A program made the position numbers and the translations under genes. The notes below the pieces were generated by a model, which ran no database searches, was not told where the DNA came from, and was given only the letters and a program-made list of their open reading frames with translations. Shown here one piece after another: positions 24,053 through 38,345 of a stretch of DNA of 64,000 nt (the first letter of the stretch is position 1; each line of letters starts with the position of its first letter). The DNA lies in assembly GCA_022575985.1 (NCBI GenBank), contig JAKSXM010000132.1, positions 12,958,001 through 13,022,000 on the forward strand, in the 5' to 3' direction. The stretch is from Anagrus nilaparvatae. Lineage: Eukaryota; Arthropoda; Insecta; Hymenoptera; Mymaridae.

Positions 24053-25480
24053 TAGATATATATATTTTTTATTCTTATAGTACTTAGAATCTAGAAAAAA
24101 GGTAAATGAATCAAATCTAAAAAAAATTTTTTTAAAAATCAGTGGTTATTGTTGCTTTTACTTCTGTGGTATTTTGCACCAAAATAGTCGAAAAGAAATC
24201 CGTTGCTGTTAGCTCAAAAAAAGGTAGTATAAGGCATGCATATAGAGAAAAAAAAGGTACAGGTAACTTGGCCAGTTTTATACACAGATGATTTTTATTC
24301 ATTTGTATGCGAAATGTATGAATGTGTGAGTGTTATAAAGCTTTGAGATATAATACAGAAAAAAGGAATATGTTCATAATAATAAAAGAATACAAGAAGA
24401 GAGAAAGAACAAGGTTACAAGTTTGAGGGAAGAAGCGAATCAAAGAAAAAAAAAAAGAAAAAAAAAAAGAGACGGATAAGCTTTAGTGGCTGGCGACGGC
24501 GGCGGTGCCTTATGATGTTTGCCGGGTCCGTAATTACAGGTTTTCGGAACGCCTTGCATGCCTCCAAAGAGTGCAGTAATATAACATACTGTGCAAAAAT
24601 GAATGATAAAAGGAAACAGAAAATCCAGAAGAGCATTATGTTTTCTTATTTAAAAAATTTTATGTGCACATTTTGTGCTGGAATATAATCATATTCTTTT
24701 ATAACGGCTGTCCTCGAGAAAAACTCGTATAGCTATTTTTTATATTCAGATACTTAGATTTCATTTTTTATCAATTTCTTTTATTAATTTTTTTAATAAA
24801 CAATGTTTAATAATATGATCTATGTTTTAATCAGGATGTTTATAAATTTAGATCAAAACGGTTTAATTTGATACATTTTTTTCAAAAGCGTAATAAATAA
24901 AGCTTATCTAACTAATATGGACCGGATTCGACCGGAAGAGTGTCACCAGATTTTTTTTTTTTATAAATAGTATGAAATTTGAGCAATCTATGAAACATTA
25001 AAAATATATTATTTTTTTATACAGTCATATTAATTTTATTGTAATTCTATATCTTCATCTATATCTTTTGTTTTTTTAGTATATGAATATTTATCAATTT
25101 AAAATTTTTAAAAAAAATATTAATTTATTTCATTAGTAATATGTTATAGTAATATATATATTAATCATCAAATTGTACTATTAATAAAAAATTTTTTGAA
25201 TATTCATATTTTACATTTTTTGAATAAATTGACAATTTTGTGTATAATATATAATTATTCAGGCTATCATACAGGAATCTTTGATTATATTTCAAAATCA
25301 TTGCTGATCAAAATTTTACAAATTTTTATAGATCATCTTATCTTACTTTTATTTCCAAGTCATTAGAAACAAGAAACGATTAGATTTTGATTCTTATTAA
25401 ACAAATTTAACCCATCCAAAATTTTTTGACCCTCAATGGAAAAAATTTCTGGATACGTGTCTGTTAAGGACACTCTGAAG
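24053..25480. other. Non-coding AT-rich DNA
   Basis: No gene recognised. A small CG-rich patch (gctggcgacggcggcggtg) lies at about 24490-24510. Confidence 0.4.
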
Positions 25481-25715
25481 CCCTCTCTCCACATAGGTTT
25501 AAAAGAACGTAAAATCGATCAAAATAAACCTGTAGAGAATTAATTTTTGTGTGCCATTAACAAAAAACCTGCCACCTCTTATTCGATAGCATAAGAGATG
25601 GTGTAATATTCGCTATTGGGACGGGTTTATTATTTCATTTTTTTTTTAATGATTCTTCCGGCTACACTAGGCGACTTTTGAGTTTCTGTAAATTTAAGTC
25701 TATGTGGAGAGAGGG
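25481..25715. repeat. Short inverted repeat pair, MITE-like
   Basis: ccctctctccacatag at 25481-25496 has its exact complement at 25700-25715. The 235-bp span is non-coding and of the size of a small MITE. Confidence 0.45.
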
Positions 25716-25852
25716 TGGAGAGAGAGCTTGACCGTTGAATTTCCGAATATTGGTATATAGATTAAGTCATTTTAAACGATCCACTAAGATATCTCGTAAT
25801 TAAAACAAAATAACGAAAACTGTTTCATATTAAAGTTGTTCGGTTGGTAGAG

Positions 25853-26515
25853 GATCACCTAATGAGGGATATTAGATTTGGGTTTTAGGGCTCCATCGGG
25901 CAAGGCAGGACTCAGCTTAGGAATTATAAATGGAAATTATACTTTTTTATTTCAAATTTAGATTTTTTAGCAAATTTTAGGTCCAGATACGATTTTAGCT
26001 AAAAAAAAATACAAGGCCCATTTTTTAGACCCAAAAAAGCTTTTATACGGCTCTAAATGAAAAAAAAGATGGTTTTAGTATAGTTACTACCATTTTTATT
26101 GCATGTTAATTGTGGGGAAGAATTTTAGTGATTATTTGAGATTTTGGTTCCTACAGACGTTAATGGGCCCAATAGGACTTTTATAAAAGCTCAATATGAA
26201 CAAAAAAGTTACGTTTCAAACATTAAGTTACTTTAATGTTTACTAACATCTTTATTATAAGTTTGTTGAAGGGGAAAACTTTTGGTGATTATTTGAGATT
26301 TTGGGTCCTGCAGACTTTAATGGGCCTTTTAGAGTCTGTAGGACCCAAAATCTCAAATAATTATCAAAATTCTTCCCTCACAAATACATCTAAATTTGAA
26401 ATAAAAAAGTATACTTTCTATTTATAATTCCTAAGCTGGGTTCTGCTGGGTCCGATGGGGCCCTAAGACCCAAATCTAATATCCCCCATTTGATGGTCCC
26501 CTCCCAAACAAACAA
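25853..26515. mobile_element. TIR element with about 110-bp arms and internal repeats
   Basis: About 25853-25965 (gggatattagatttgggttt ... ttaggaattataaatgg) recurs inverted at about 26395-26515. Inside, a segment with gattatttgagattttgg ... cagac is repeated in both orientations (about 26118, 26278 and inverted at about 26330). This nested inverted structure points to a non-autonomous DNA transposon. Confidence 0.6.
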
Positions 26516-29500
26516 CTTTTGTATGGAATATTTTTCGCTGTTTTGTTTTGGAGATATTTGAGTGCATCGTTAAAAATGACTCACTGTGTAAACAGTATTT
26601 AGAGAAGACTTTTTGTGCTTAGGTTAGATTTTAGGTTAATATTTAAAGGGTTGATGGGGTGAGATTAGGCAAAACCGAAGGGTGATTGGTTAATTCTGAC
26701 TTTACATTCATTTTCAGCACATCAAAAAATGTACTATTATGTCCTGAATTCAAATTATCTTAAAATTTAGAAACTTTACCCTTTGGAAGGATTCTGGGGG
26801 CTCCTGTACGGTGCTGAGGAAAAATCTAAGTGTGATGGGCAAATTATGACCCCAGATTCGGTTTTAGCACTCCAAATAACTTTTCAGAAGGTACTTCTCT
26901 TTTCAGAAACAGAAATTTTTTATTAATATTTCAATTAATACAAACCCTACCATGACCAAGAAGGCCAAAGACCTCTTGCGTAAAGACCAAACATATTTTA
27001 ACTAATTAATTTTTCATAAATTAAATGTATACTTTAACTGAGACAAAAGTAAGATTTTAAATCAAATTAAAATTTTGAAATTTAAAATAATTCATAAAAT
27101 TAAGAATTAAACTTTTAATTTTTATTTTATTAAAATTATTGTTTGTTTTTTGTAGTCCAGACGAGGTCCTGTGTGCATGGTGGATTCAAAAGAAAGAGAC
27201 CATACGGAGACCATTGCAACTTAAGTTTTTTGAAGTGCTGATTACGAATTTTTTGTTCCTTTTTCCTAAATGGCTACGTTTTCCGCTATATCTCGATTTT
27301 GGTCAATTTTAGCCATTATTTAAATGTTTCGAGTTCCTGTAACAATATAAAGCTATCCTAACCACTAGCAATTATTTTTAATATGTGTCAATATTGTCTC
27401 AGTTCTGTCTCAGCATTGTTTCCAGCATTGTAATAAATGTAAATTTTTAATTATGCAATATAAATATAGGTGTTTAAATTATTATGATGCCCTGACCAAT
27501 TCCTGCAGTTATCTGTTTCTTAGATTGTGGTTAATGCACGCGAACGCACATCTTACTTAATACATAAAAACTTAAAGGCCATGTCCCTGCATTATGTTTT
27601 TAAACTTTCTCTGAATATTTTTTCTCTTTTTATAATGTTTCTTTAAAATATACATTTTTTTTTCATTTCTTTTCAATACGTCCTTTCTTCTGTTGCTTGA
27701 AATTCTTTCATTTTCTTTTTGCACTTTTATTCGATGCCCCGTAAAAGAATATTTACGAATAAAAGTACAATAGTCTGTATAATATACGCGGAACGAGTGC
27801 ATTGAAAATAAAAAATGAAAGAAAAACAAAATGAAAAATAAGGTAAAAAAAAAAGAAGATCATGAAACGTGACTGTGTTACTTAAAGGCGGAGCTTAAAA
27901 ACATTAATGATCCGACTCGTAATTTTTTTTTTCTTTCTTCGTTTTTTTTTAAAACTTCTTTGCTTTTTATTTTTACTTTAATTAGAGAGGAAAATATTTG
28001 TTGAACCGCCGACAAACTTCATTCTCTCTTTATCTTATATTTCTTTTTCATCGTGTTTTCGTTGACGCGCACGCCGCGAAACATTCAGATACGTCTTTGT
28101 ATCATATAATATGCGTGTTCCTGGTATTATACACTACTTAAAATTCTTAATACGTTTTTATTAATGGGTCAAGATTAAAAATTTTTTTAATACCGCCGCC
28201 GACATTGTAAATTTTTACATAAAAAAATAAAAATTTTTTAACATAACCTAAAATGTTATTACGTCATAAAATTGTAAATATTATTTTTACATATTTTTAA
28301 TATTTAGTATTAATTTTTTGTAAAAGAAATTTTCTGAGAAATAAATGATTTTATTTTATAATAAAACATTAAATTCTCTATACGTTCACGGTTATTATAA
28401 AATAATAATAAAAATCAAAAATTTACCGTAACGTGTATAATATGAAGAAAAAAAAACAATGAAATAAAAACCAGTTTCGGCACTCTATAAAGTTTTTTAT
28501 GCCATATAAATAAATGCGTAAGTAGCAATATTTTTTTTTTTTTTTTTTAATGTGAAATTATCACCCGCCAGTACGGAAATTAGATGAAATATCCTTATTT
28601 ATTTTATGGTTTTCTATGAATCGTAATTCGAATAAATACCATAAATTTTAATAAAATTTAATATTTCTAAATAAATTTAATTACTTTATAGAATAAAAAA
28701 AAATTAAATTTCATCATAGTTTTATTTTAAATATAATAAAAATAGTTATTTTTATATTATTCTTTAAAATTAAACGCGAAATACAACAATTTTAAGGTCG
28801 TTAATTCTAAGAAAGGACCGCGAAAATTTTTAATACCTGCGCCCTCTTGATAGTTTTTATACGCGCTTATACTGCGAACTAAGGCACATAATTTTTTTTT
28901 TTCTTTTTTGCGGCATTTTGTCAGCTTTTGTTCAATTTTTTTTTTTAGGTTATATTCTACAGAAATCCTATTCAAAACTAGACCATAAAGATTTTGATTT
29001 TTTTTTTATGTATAGAGAATTTTTGGTATTTACAACAGAAGCTTAAGCTATTTAAAAATTTTATGTATTTATAAAACATGTGACTAAATAATCCAAGATG
29101 TATTTTGCGTTTATTATTCCGAGAAATTCGTAACTTTTTTAGGTTATTAACGTGTAAAAGGAATTTTAGTAAAAATTTATTTTATAAATTAAGTTTGAAA
29201 TTACATTTGATATAAAAAAATTGCCAACATGTGTATTTCCTGTTAATAAAATAGAAATTAATATTTTATATTATATAATTTTGTCATTTTTTGTATTTTA
29301 TTATTATGGGATTTCATAAAGTGTTTAATTTTTCAAGTCATCCATTCAATTTTCTGGCATAGGTTTACTTATGTTTTATAAACTGTAATTTATGAATCTA
29401 AAAATAAAAAATATTCAGAAGTTACAACTTGATTTTACAAGAAATTGAAATTATTTTTTAAAAGTAAATCCATATTTTAAATTTTTGAGGTTGGAAAGTT

Positions 29501-32500
29501 TGATTACCGGATAAATTAGGATTCCATGAACCATTCCATGCACATTCTACGATTCATGGCTGTAAATATGAAATTGCCCTATTTTCATGTAAATTACCAC
29601 CCAAGAATAGTAAACTGAGATTTGGGACATTCTTTATTTATGGGCCGAGTTATGGCCAAGGATTTTCTACGATTTTTTTTATCAGTTTTTGTCTGCTGAC
29701 AAGAAATTAAAGTTTTCTAAATTTTAGCCCATTAAAAAAGTAATCGAATCAGTCTGGATTTTGAAAATTTTATTTATTTATTTAATTACCCCTAATTTGT
29801 AATTGATTCAGGCAATGCAAGGCTTTAATTTAACATGAATCTTTCTCGATAATAAATTTCCAAAAATTTCTTGACTAAATATCAATATAAATTCATAATT
29901 ATTAAAATATTTGTTTTTTTTTTTAATTTATAATTTAATAAAAATTTACATAGGTTTCAGCAAGATATATTAGACAGATTAACAAGAATTTTTTTTAAAT
30001 AAATGTGTATCAGATTTAAATGATAGGTACATAAAAAATATTAATACAAATTTAAGTTTCTTTTAAATTCTTATATTTTTATTGCTTTTTTTCGAAAAAA
30101 TGAAAAATATACCGTTATATTTTATTATTTTTTTTTTAAATTGCAAAAAAATGTGAAATAAAAATTTCGGCGAATAAAAATTCTCTATAAAGTATCTGTG
30201 TATCCATGAAAGTATCGGCGAATAAAAGATATTATAAATTTAGTCGTAATAAATACAAAAGTCAATAAATGACCGGAAGTGTAAAACAAAACATTTAAAA
30301 GGATTTCTGCGTAACCATAACTATATATACTTTAAAAAAAATTGTTTTGTTACTTCCAAATAATATTGTTCATTAAAATATCAACTTTCAAAGTTATTAG
30401 GTAATATTATTTTATAACTTTTCTTATCTTATTTTAAAAGATTCATTTTGCTATATCACATTAATTGCTCGGAGTTAAAATGCTTTTAGGTTTGGATATT
30501 ATCAACCAATTGAAAATTTTCTCCACTATAGGTTTTTATAGTTGCTGATCACGAATTTTTGGATTCCAAGGGATTTCTGAGAGTGCAATGCCCTTAAATT
30601 GGCAAAAAATTGCCTTTTTATGAATGTTTTCGCAAAATTCTCATAAAACATGGCGTTTTTGGTTACTGTTAAGTGTTTTTATCACTAAGTACAAACTTTG
30701 GGTCCTAGAGTTTAAAAATAAATTCATCACCCTTAAATTTGCAAAAACACCACTAAAAAGGGTGTTTTTTTTGTAATATTCATTCGAGTTCACAAGTTTT
30801 CGGTTACTAAATGTTTTTTTAGCCCCTAATTATGGATCTCGTTGTCCTAAGAGTTAAAAATGAGTGTAACACCCTTAAATTAGCGACCGGAAAAACTTAT
30901 AGTAACCAAAAACAAGTTAATTTTTGTGAATGTTACAAAAACGCCCTTTTTCGAAAATTTGTGACCAGCAACCAAACGACCTATAATAGAAAAAATCTCC
31001 AACCCGCATTTTGACTGGAGTAATTCATTGTCAAATTCAATTTTAAAATTGATAATTTTCCAAGTAATTTTCATTGTCAAGGTAAGTAAAAATTATACTT
31101 ATTAAGAAATCCTTAATGATTTCGTAAATTTTTAGAATAACCCCAGTATTTTTAGGCCAAGAAAACCTACTACTATATAGAATGGACAGAGAGTATCCAG
31201 TATATTTTTTAACTTACAAAACTAATTCCTATTTAAATACTTGTATAATTTGGTTATCCAAAAATATCCTAATAAATATATTACCACTCCCTTGACATTC
31301 CCCTAATTGTAAGTTAAATATTTAGTATATCAAGTAATGCCAATACCGATTAGAAAATATTTTACTCATACAAAATTTAGTTTCACTTATCAATAACTGA
31401 ACCCTTAAATTCGAAGTCTTACCCTTTTTCATTGAAATAAAAATTTTCTACATATCAAAATAGTAGTGATTTCACGTAATTACAACATAATTAAACAAGG
31501 TTCAAATATTAGACGACGCAACAAAAATACTTTTAATAAGTATAACTATACAAATAAGGAAAAATAAGTTTTTCATTGAATTTTTTTTTTTCACAGTATA
31601 ACATCTGATTCAGTTATTCTAAGAATTTAAATCTTGCATCTAAAATAAAGAATAAAAAAGAAACTATAAAGAATATACCTGCCATTTGTATTAAGAATTT
31701 ATGATACTTTTAGGTTATACTATATGGTCACTTCAAAGGCTTCAAAAAATATTTTAGATAGTCGTGTATAAAAAATTATGACCAAAAAATATGTTATATT
31801 ACATTAAGAAAATATATTTATGATATATATACACTGCATTAAAGTCAGGACTAATAAGGAAGACACTCAAGAAAACCACCCACATCGTCCTAATCTCAAA
31901 AGATCTGTCTTTTTTATTTTTTTTTATTTCTTTACATTTTTTTTTATATTCATACGTCTGGTATTCTCTCATCAGATGAGACGTACCGAAATATTTTGAT
32001 GTTTTTCAGAATAGTAGATGCTTTTAAATACTTTTGATGAATTAGCGTAGGTTTGTAAAAGGTTTTCACGTCATTTTTGTACACTGCGATAGTTTTTTTT
32101 TTAAATAAATTTATTTCTATTCAAATAGTATAATAAAGTTCTGTTTATATTATACCACATTAAATTTTCTATTCATCAAGTTTGCTTCATATGCGAGCAC
32201 ATAATATGAGAAAGTAATGAATTGTAAAAATGATCTTAAAGATAATATTGCAGTTTTCTTTTTAATTATTTTTTTAATGAATGCTAAATTCTTTTTTTTA
32301 GTAAGATAATATTTTTATTCAAAAATGGATTTAATGAGGTGGAATATGAAATATAATTTTTTTTTTTAATTATGGTATTTGCTGTTATGTGAGGTTATGA
32401 AAATTTTTGAATTCAGAAGTTTAAAAAAATTTTTGAATAGAAATTTTTGGTATCTTGATTTCAAAATTTTTGGAAATGAAAAGGTGTTATAAATAAAAAA

Positions 32501-35500
32501 AATTTACTGCTGATATTGAAATTTTTTCTAGTGAAAGAAAAGCAGTGAATTCAAATGAATAGGCTTATTCAAAAAAATTGAAAACAAAAGATTAAAACTG
32601 GATAAAAGTAAAATGAAAAAAATAGCAACACTTTAATACAATGAAAAAGTCTAGTCTAATGTTTAAAAAACCATAACCTCTTTAAATAAAGAATAAGCAA
32701 AAAAAAAATCCCTTCCTTTTGAATCAGTGTTGCCAACCTTTTGTAAATCTTTTCAAAGATTCTCATATAATCATCGAAGCAAAACGTCAACGTTTTCTCT
32801 TTTTATTTTTTTTTTTTGAGAAAGGACTTATTTTTTTAAATAACCTGTATATATACGACTATAAAGTCAAAGGATATTCCGACTATTTTTCCACAAACCG
32901 CTCACGACTTTCCATAAGCACGAGTTCTCTTCAAGTGTCCCATGAGAGAGAGAAAAGATTTTTTTTATGTAATATAAAAATTTAAGTTGAAACATTAAAT
33001 ACACAAATATAAAAAGATATCAAATAATGCCTACAAGAAAAATATAAAACTTCAAAGTTAAAAATGTTAAGCTGCCGTTATACACTACATTCATCTTGTG
33101 TCCGGTATTTTTCATAAACATTTCTCAAAGAAAAAAAGTGACTCCTGACTTTCGCGCGTTTAACATTATTACCAACATATTTTTTCGCTGATTCTTTTTA
33201 TAATAAAGAAAAACTTGTTTTTAAAGCTGATAATGAAGAATCTACTTAAATAAAAAATGCATTACTTTTTTTTTAGAGATTAAAAGAAATATATATTTTT
33301 TTTTAGAATGCATAAAAAAAATGTGTCGGTTAACAATTAAAAAGATAGCGGTTAACTTTTAAAATTTCAAAAATTTAAATAATATAAATTTTGTTTAGAA
33401 AAAATAACGCCTACACATAGACATAAAATTTATTATTTTTCAAAAACGTCATGTTTAATATTTAAAAAATATTTTATTTAGGATTTAAAAAAAAAAGAAC
33501 GCGGAAATTATAATTACATGCGAAAGAAATTTTATATTTAAAAAATAAAATAATATACGTGAAATTTAAAAATTATAAAATATGTTATTTTGCATTTTTT
33601 TTAGTGTGAATATTCCTTAAGGCCATTACTGAAACTTGCATGTGTGTGTGCATTAAAATATTAGAAGAGAAAGCTTATATTATTATGCATCTTGTATTTT
33701 ATACGAAGATATTGCAAAGAATTGTTTTTATGAGATGTTAGTATGAGTGTACTGTATAAGAGAGATAATAATAAATAATAATAATAATAAAAGCAACAAC
33801 AAAAAATTTTGAAATTTTAACATAAAAATAATAATTTATGTTTAATTTTTAAATTTTCCCGCGCGCGGTATTTGTTTTTTCTTCGACCTATTAATTTTTC
33901 GCCGACTAATGAATTTCATGAGTAAATCGGCCGCCGACAGACTCATTAATCGCATTCTCTCTCTTGTATATATAGAAAAACATGCGGCACCGGTGACGAG
34001 ACATGTACGTTAAAAGCCCCTTTAAAAAATATACATATCGAAGCAAAGTTAATGACGATCAGAGAAAATTTACTATATATGTAATGTTGGAGTCGCTTTA
34101 AGATCAAAGAAATAGTTACTTATATATACTATATGTTTTTTTTGATCTTATAAAAGATTTAAAAAAATTTTTGAATTTTTTTAAAATGTATTTATTTATA
34201 TGCCTACTGATTTAATTTTATATATATTTTTTTTTCGAATTTTTTTTATTTATGTATGAATAATATTAATGTTTTAAAATGAAGTTTATAAACTATCTTT
34301 TTATGTTTATTTTTAATTCAAGTTTTATATTGTGTAAGTACAAAAACTCATTATTATATATTTCAGTTTAACCAGCATTACAAAAGCATTTACAAATATT
34401 TTAATAATAAATGTTATTAAAAATTTTTAAATTAAAACTTTAAATACAGAAATTAAATTCATTGAAAAATACTGTTTTTTTACAAGCTAAACGGCTAACT
34501 TTGGTTTCTTTAAAGTAATAAAACTTCTTTTTAAAATTTTAAAATCATTAAATTTATTTATAGAACTATTAAATTTTTTCTTATGCTTTGAAACTTTTTT
34601 TTACTAAACGACTCTTATAGATGTTATTAATGCATTAAAATTTCTCGAAAGTGAAATGAATTCCCAAAGGTATATAAATAAGAATAAATTTAAAAACTTT
34701 TAAATACATTTTAAATTAAGTCTTTAATATCGATCAATATAAGTGAAACTCTGTATCAGTTTTCTTTCATTGTAGTAGAATATAGTGAGTGAGAAATAAG
34801 TATTTAATTTGCATAGTTAGAATTTTTTGTATAAGAAACATCTACGACATTGCAGTAGTGACCCATCATTGCTATTATATACTTTAATAGTAATGTTTGA
34901 ATACTCATAAGCAGAGATGATTAATTAGATTTGCTGATTCTTGGTAAACATAATAACGTGATCTAGACTCTATAAACAATTTAACGTGTAAAAATTGTTT
35001 TCTTTGGATAACAAATTTTCATACATGTAAGAATGCATTTTTGGATTCAGAACAACATGCATTCTATTCTTTAATAGTAATCGGTTTAAATAAACCAACT
35101 AATTTTAAAAAAACCTTTGAGAAGTTTACATATAAACTAATCTTTATTGAATATAGATTTTCAGTATATTATTTAACACTACAACAGTAGTGCTAGTATT
35201 GTTAAAAATTGTGTATAACCTCAATATTTCTGAGCTACCAAATTACTGGTACTGTTTGCATAATAGATTAAATTTTATACACCAGGGTTCGAACCTGATA
35301 TCACAACCAGGTTTCTTTTGTAAAATATGTTTTCGAAATATGTAATGCATTTATTCGTTTGCAGAAAATAATCACAATACCTCGCATAATACCAAACACT
35401 GAACATGTACTTTATTTCGTACAGCACTAAACACTATTATAAGAGAAAAAAAATTTATTCTACCTCCTTTCTTTTTTCAAACGATGATGATTGCATATTC

Positions 35501-35869
35501 TCTTGCCATTAAAACAATTTCATCTAATTTGTGCATTTAAATCAATTTTTCTAACATTCAGTATTGATTTACACTTATTCACAGGAGTCCAATTCATATT
35601 CTACAATAAATATATTTTGTTTAAATTTTTAACTTCACTTATGTATCTTGAATTTCTTAGTAACACTTTACAATATCTCACTTGTTATTATAAAATACAT
35701 AAATTAACTTATAAAAAATATAAATATTTTTCACTTTAAAACACTTCACTTGTATCAAAAATATCTTCCACAAAATGCACACTGTGTATTATCATTCTTC
35801 AAAAAAACTAAAAGAAATATAAAAATAAAACTTTATAATACAAAAACTGTTAGTAACAAACGCATCAGT

Positions 35870-36180
35870 CAGCAAGCGCTCACTTCGAGCGACTGAAGTA
35901 TACATTGGTTGTTATTGCCATACAAACACAAGCTTTCCCGAAAAAGGCGGCGAATTTCAAAGGCGGTATGATTTCGAACTCCCCGAAGGGCATCGCAACA
36001 GGAGAGAGGAAGAAGGGGGAGAAAGAAGACGGTGGGGAGCCTGAAAAAAAGAGATAGAGAGAGAAAGGTGTCCTTATATATTGCGGTGCCGATGTTGTGT
36101 GATCGCACCGCGACTAAAATCTAAAGGAACAGTGACCATAAGCTGTGTTGAGGAAAGAAAACCAGCTGTCGTTTATTCTT
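35870..36180. promoter_or_regulatory. GC-richer island with GAGA runs, candidate promoter
   Basis: This is the most distinct composition island between 12 and 47 kb. It has CG dinucleotides, a GAGA-type run (agagatagagagagaaagg at about 36047-36068) and tatatat at about 36076. On the minus strand there is an initiator-like TTCAGTCGC at about 35893-35901, and downstream in that direction the sequence loses GC content. It could be the start of the long 5' leader of Axin or of an unknown transcript. No spliced structure is visible. Confidence 0.25.
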
Positions 36181-38254
36181 TTTCTCATCTCTTCTGTTCT
36201 TTCTTATTCTATCTCTTCTTTCTCATTCTTTTTTTTTCTTCCATGATTCTTTCTTTTTTTTATAATATCTTTGAAGCTTATGCGTTTATACTGGGTATTT
36301 TGCTTTCATAATAATTTCCAATGAAATGTACTCCTTTTGAAGTAGTCAATTTCTATCATTTTTCAAATAATAATATGATTATTTATGTATTTATTTTTTA
36401 TTGTAAATTTTTAAAAATTTACTTTTTCCGTTAGTTTAAGGATAAAATAAAAACAGAAAATTTTTATGAAGAAATTCAAAAGTTATGAAGACAAGCTAAA
36501 AAGTAAACAGATGCAAGATTACCTCAGTCCTAGATTAGCTGCAATTCAATTTATTTCTGTGAATCCCAAAATATACGTTAAATTCACAGAAAAAATATAA
36601 TAATCATAACTATGAAACGTAATTAAAAAACTATTTAATACGGTTACGTAAAATTTTTAATGTATCTTCAGACTATACAGTTCATAATTTATTTAACACT
36701 GCACCATTATAATACTTAACCACACTTATTACATAATCACTTAATATGAAAAAAAAAAGAAAGTAGAGAAATAAAATAGATAAAGGAGGCCGCTATTAAG
36801 GAAACTAGAAAATATGAATTCCAAGAATACGCGCGATTCTCACCGTGTCAGTTACTAATAAACATCAAAGAACTTAAACCGCCTTGACTCGTGGAAAAGA
36901 CGTAATGCATGTATGTGTGTGATCGATGAAACGGTCCGCGTGGATACGGTTGACTTACATTATTATACGGATTTTGATTGCATGCATGTATTCTCTACCG
37001 TTCTGCAATTAACTATCCCTGCTCAAAATGCCAATCTTTTCCACAAGAAAGAAAAATAAGGATCTTTTCTTGGTTAGAAACCAGAAAATGGAGCGTGTCG
37101 ATCGCATCGAATTGAAAATTTTTTCTTTTTTATATCGAAAGACATTCAATCTAGCCGAAGGCTTATTGAACTGAACCAAAACAAAAAGACATCTAAAGGA
37201 GTATATATAAAAATGCTCCAGGTATATTAATTACGTTGGTTATGTTAAATGCAGAAATTCTCAACATATTGTCTGTACATTCAAGTATTATTTTTTATAT
37301 ACTTTGTTTTTTTGCCAGAAGGTACAATCATTAAAATAATACTGGATCTTTTATTTAGAAATAACATGCTATTATTATGGATCAAACAAGAGATCAAAAA
37401 ACTTTTTAAAAATTAATGCTGATTATAAAAATTATAATATTGGATTAAATATTGATTTAATATCAACAAAATGAATTTCAGAGTACTGATTTTCTAATCT
37501 AATCTAAATCTATAAACTTTTAATCTAAACTTCAAATCTTCTTGATTCAGTAGTCAGTTTTTTATTTCAAGCTCTAGATTTATATTGAATTTAATCAATG
37601 AATTTATCACCTCGATGTAAATCAACAAATTTAGAGTAAATGGAATTATTATCGAACTCTCTTCAATTATAAATTGAAGATATATAAGCGTAGAGATAAC
37701 CAATACATGCACAACTTTGAATATAAAATTATATAATTATTAGATTATTTTTAATCTGTATTTGTCCAGACAGAATATATAAGGTAAAGAAAAATGAATA
37801 CAAAGAAATCTGAATAGCTTTTTTAATTGTACTTGAACTTATTCTAAACTTTCAGTTATAAAAAAAAAATGTAAAAATGCTCTCTTTTATACTTAAAAGG
37901 TGACGAGGAGTGTCGGTTTTGTATATTATAAAAATTTTTTCTGTAGAAAATTTAAATAAATGAGGGGTAGAAATATGCTTTTTATTTGATGAATAAAATG
38001 AATAATTTTGCTTTTAATCAATTATTATGTCGTGTGAATTATTTTTTATTAATTATTTTCAACTGACTTATTGATTAATTTATGATTAGTAGCAGATGAG
38101 GGTTTATGTCTGACGTAATACTGATAAAACTCCTAGCCCAGGAATAAGGATAATCAAATAGGTATCCAGTAGGCTTACTTAAAAATAAGTGAAAAGTAAT
38201 TTTGCAGTGCAAAACTTAGTTTGCTTTAAACTCCCTACCAAAATAAATAGCTGC

Positions 38255-38345
38255 AAGTAGCCTCAATGTCACGCGGCCATCGGCGCGGCGGCTCTTAGGT
38301 GGGCCTCCGCCGGACCCCGAACTTGGTGGCAATCTGCCCGTCTTG
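38255..38345. other. Isolated GC-rich patch
   Basis: About 90 bases with cgcggccatcggcgcggcgg and gccggaccccgaacttggtgg, in sharp contrast to the surroundings. It may be a transposon fragment or a relic of coding sequence. No family was recognised in any frame. Confidence 0.3.
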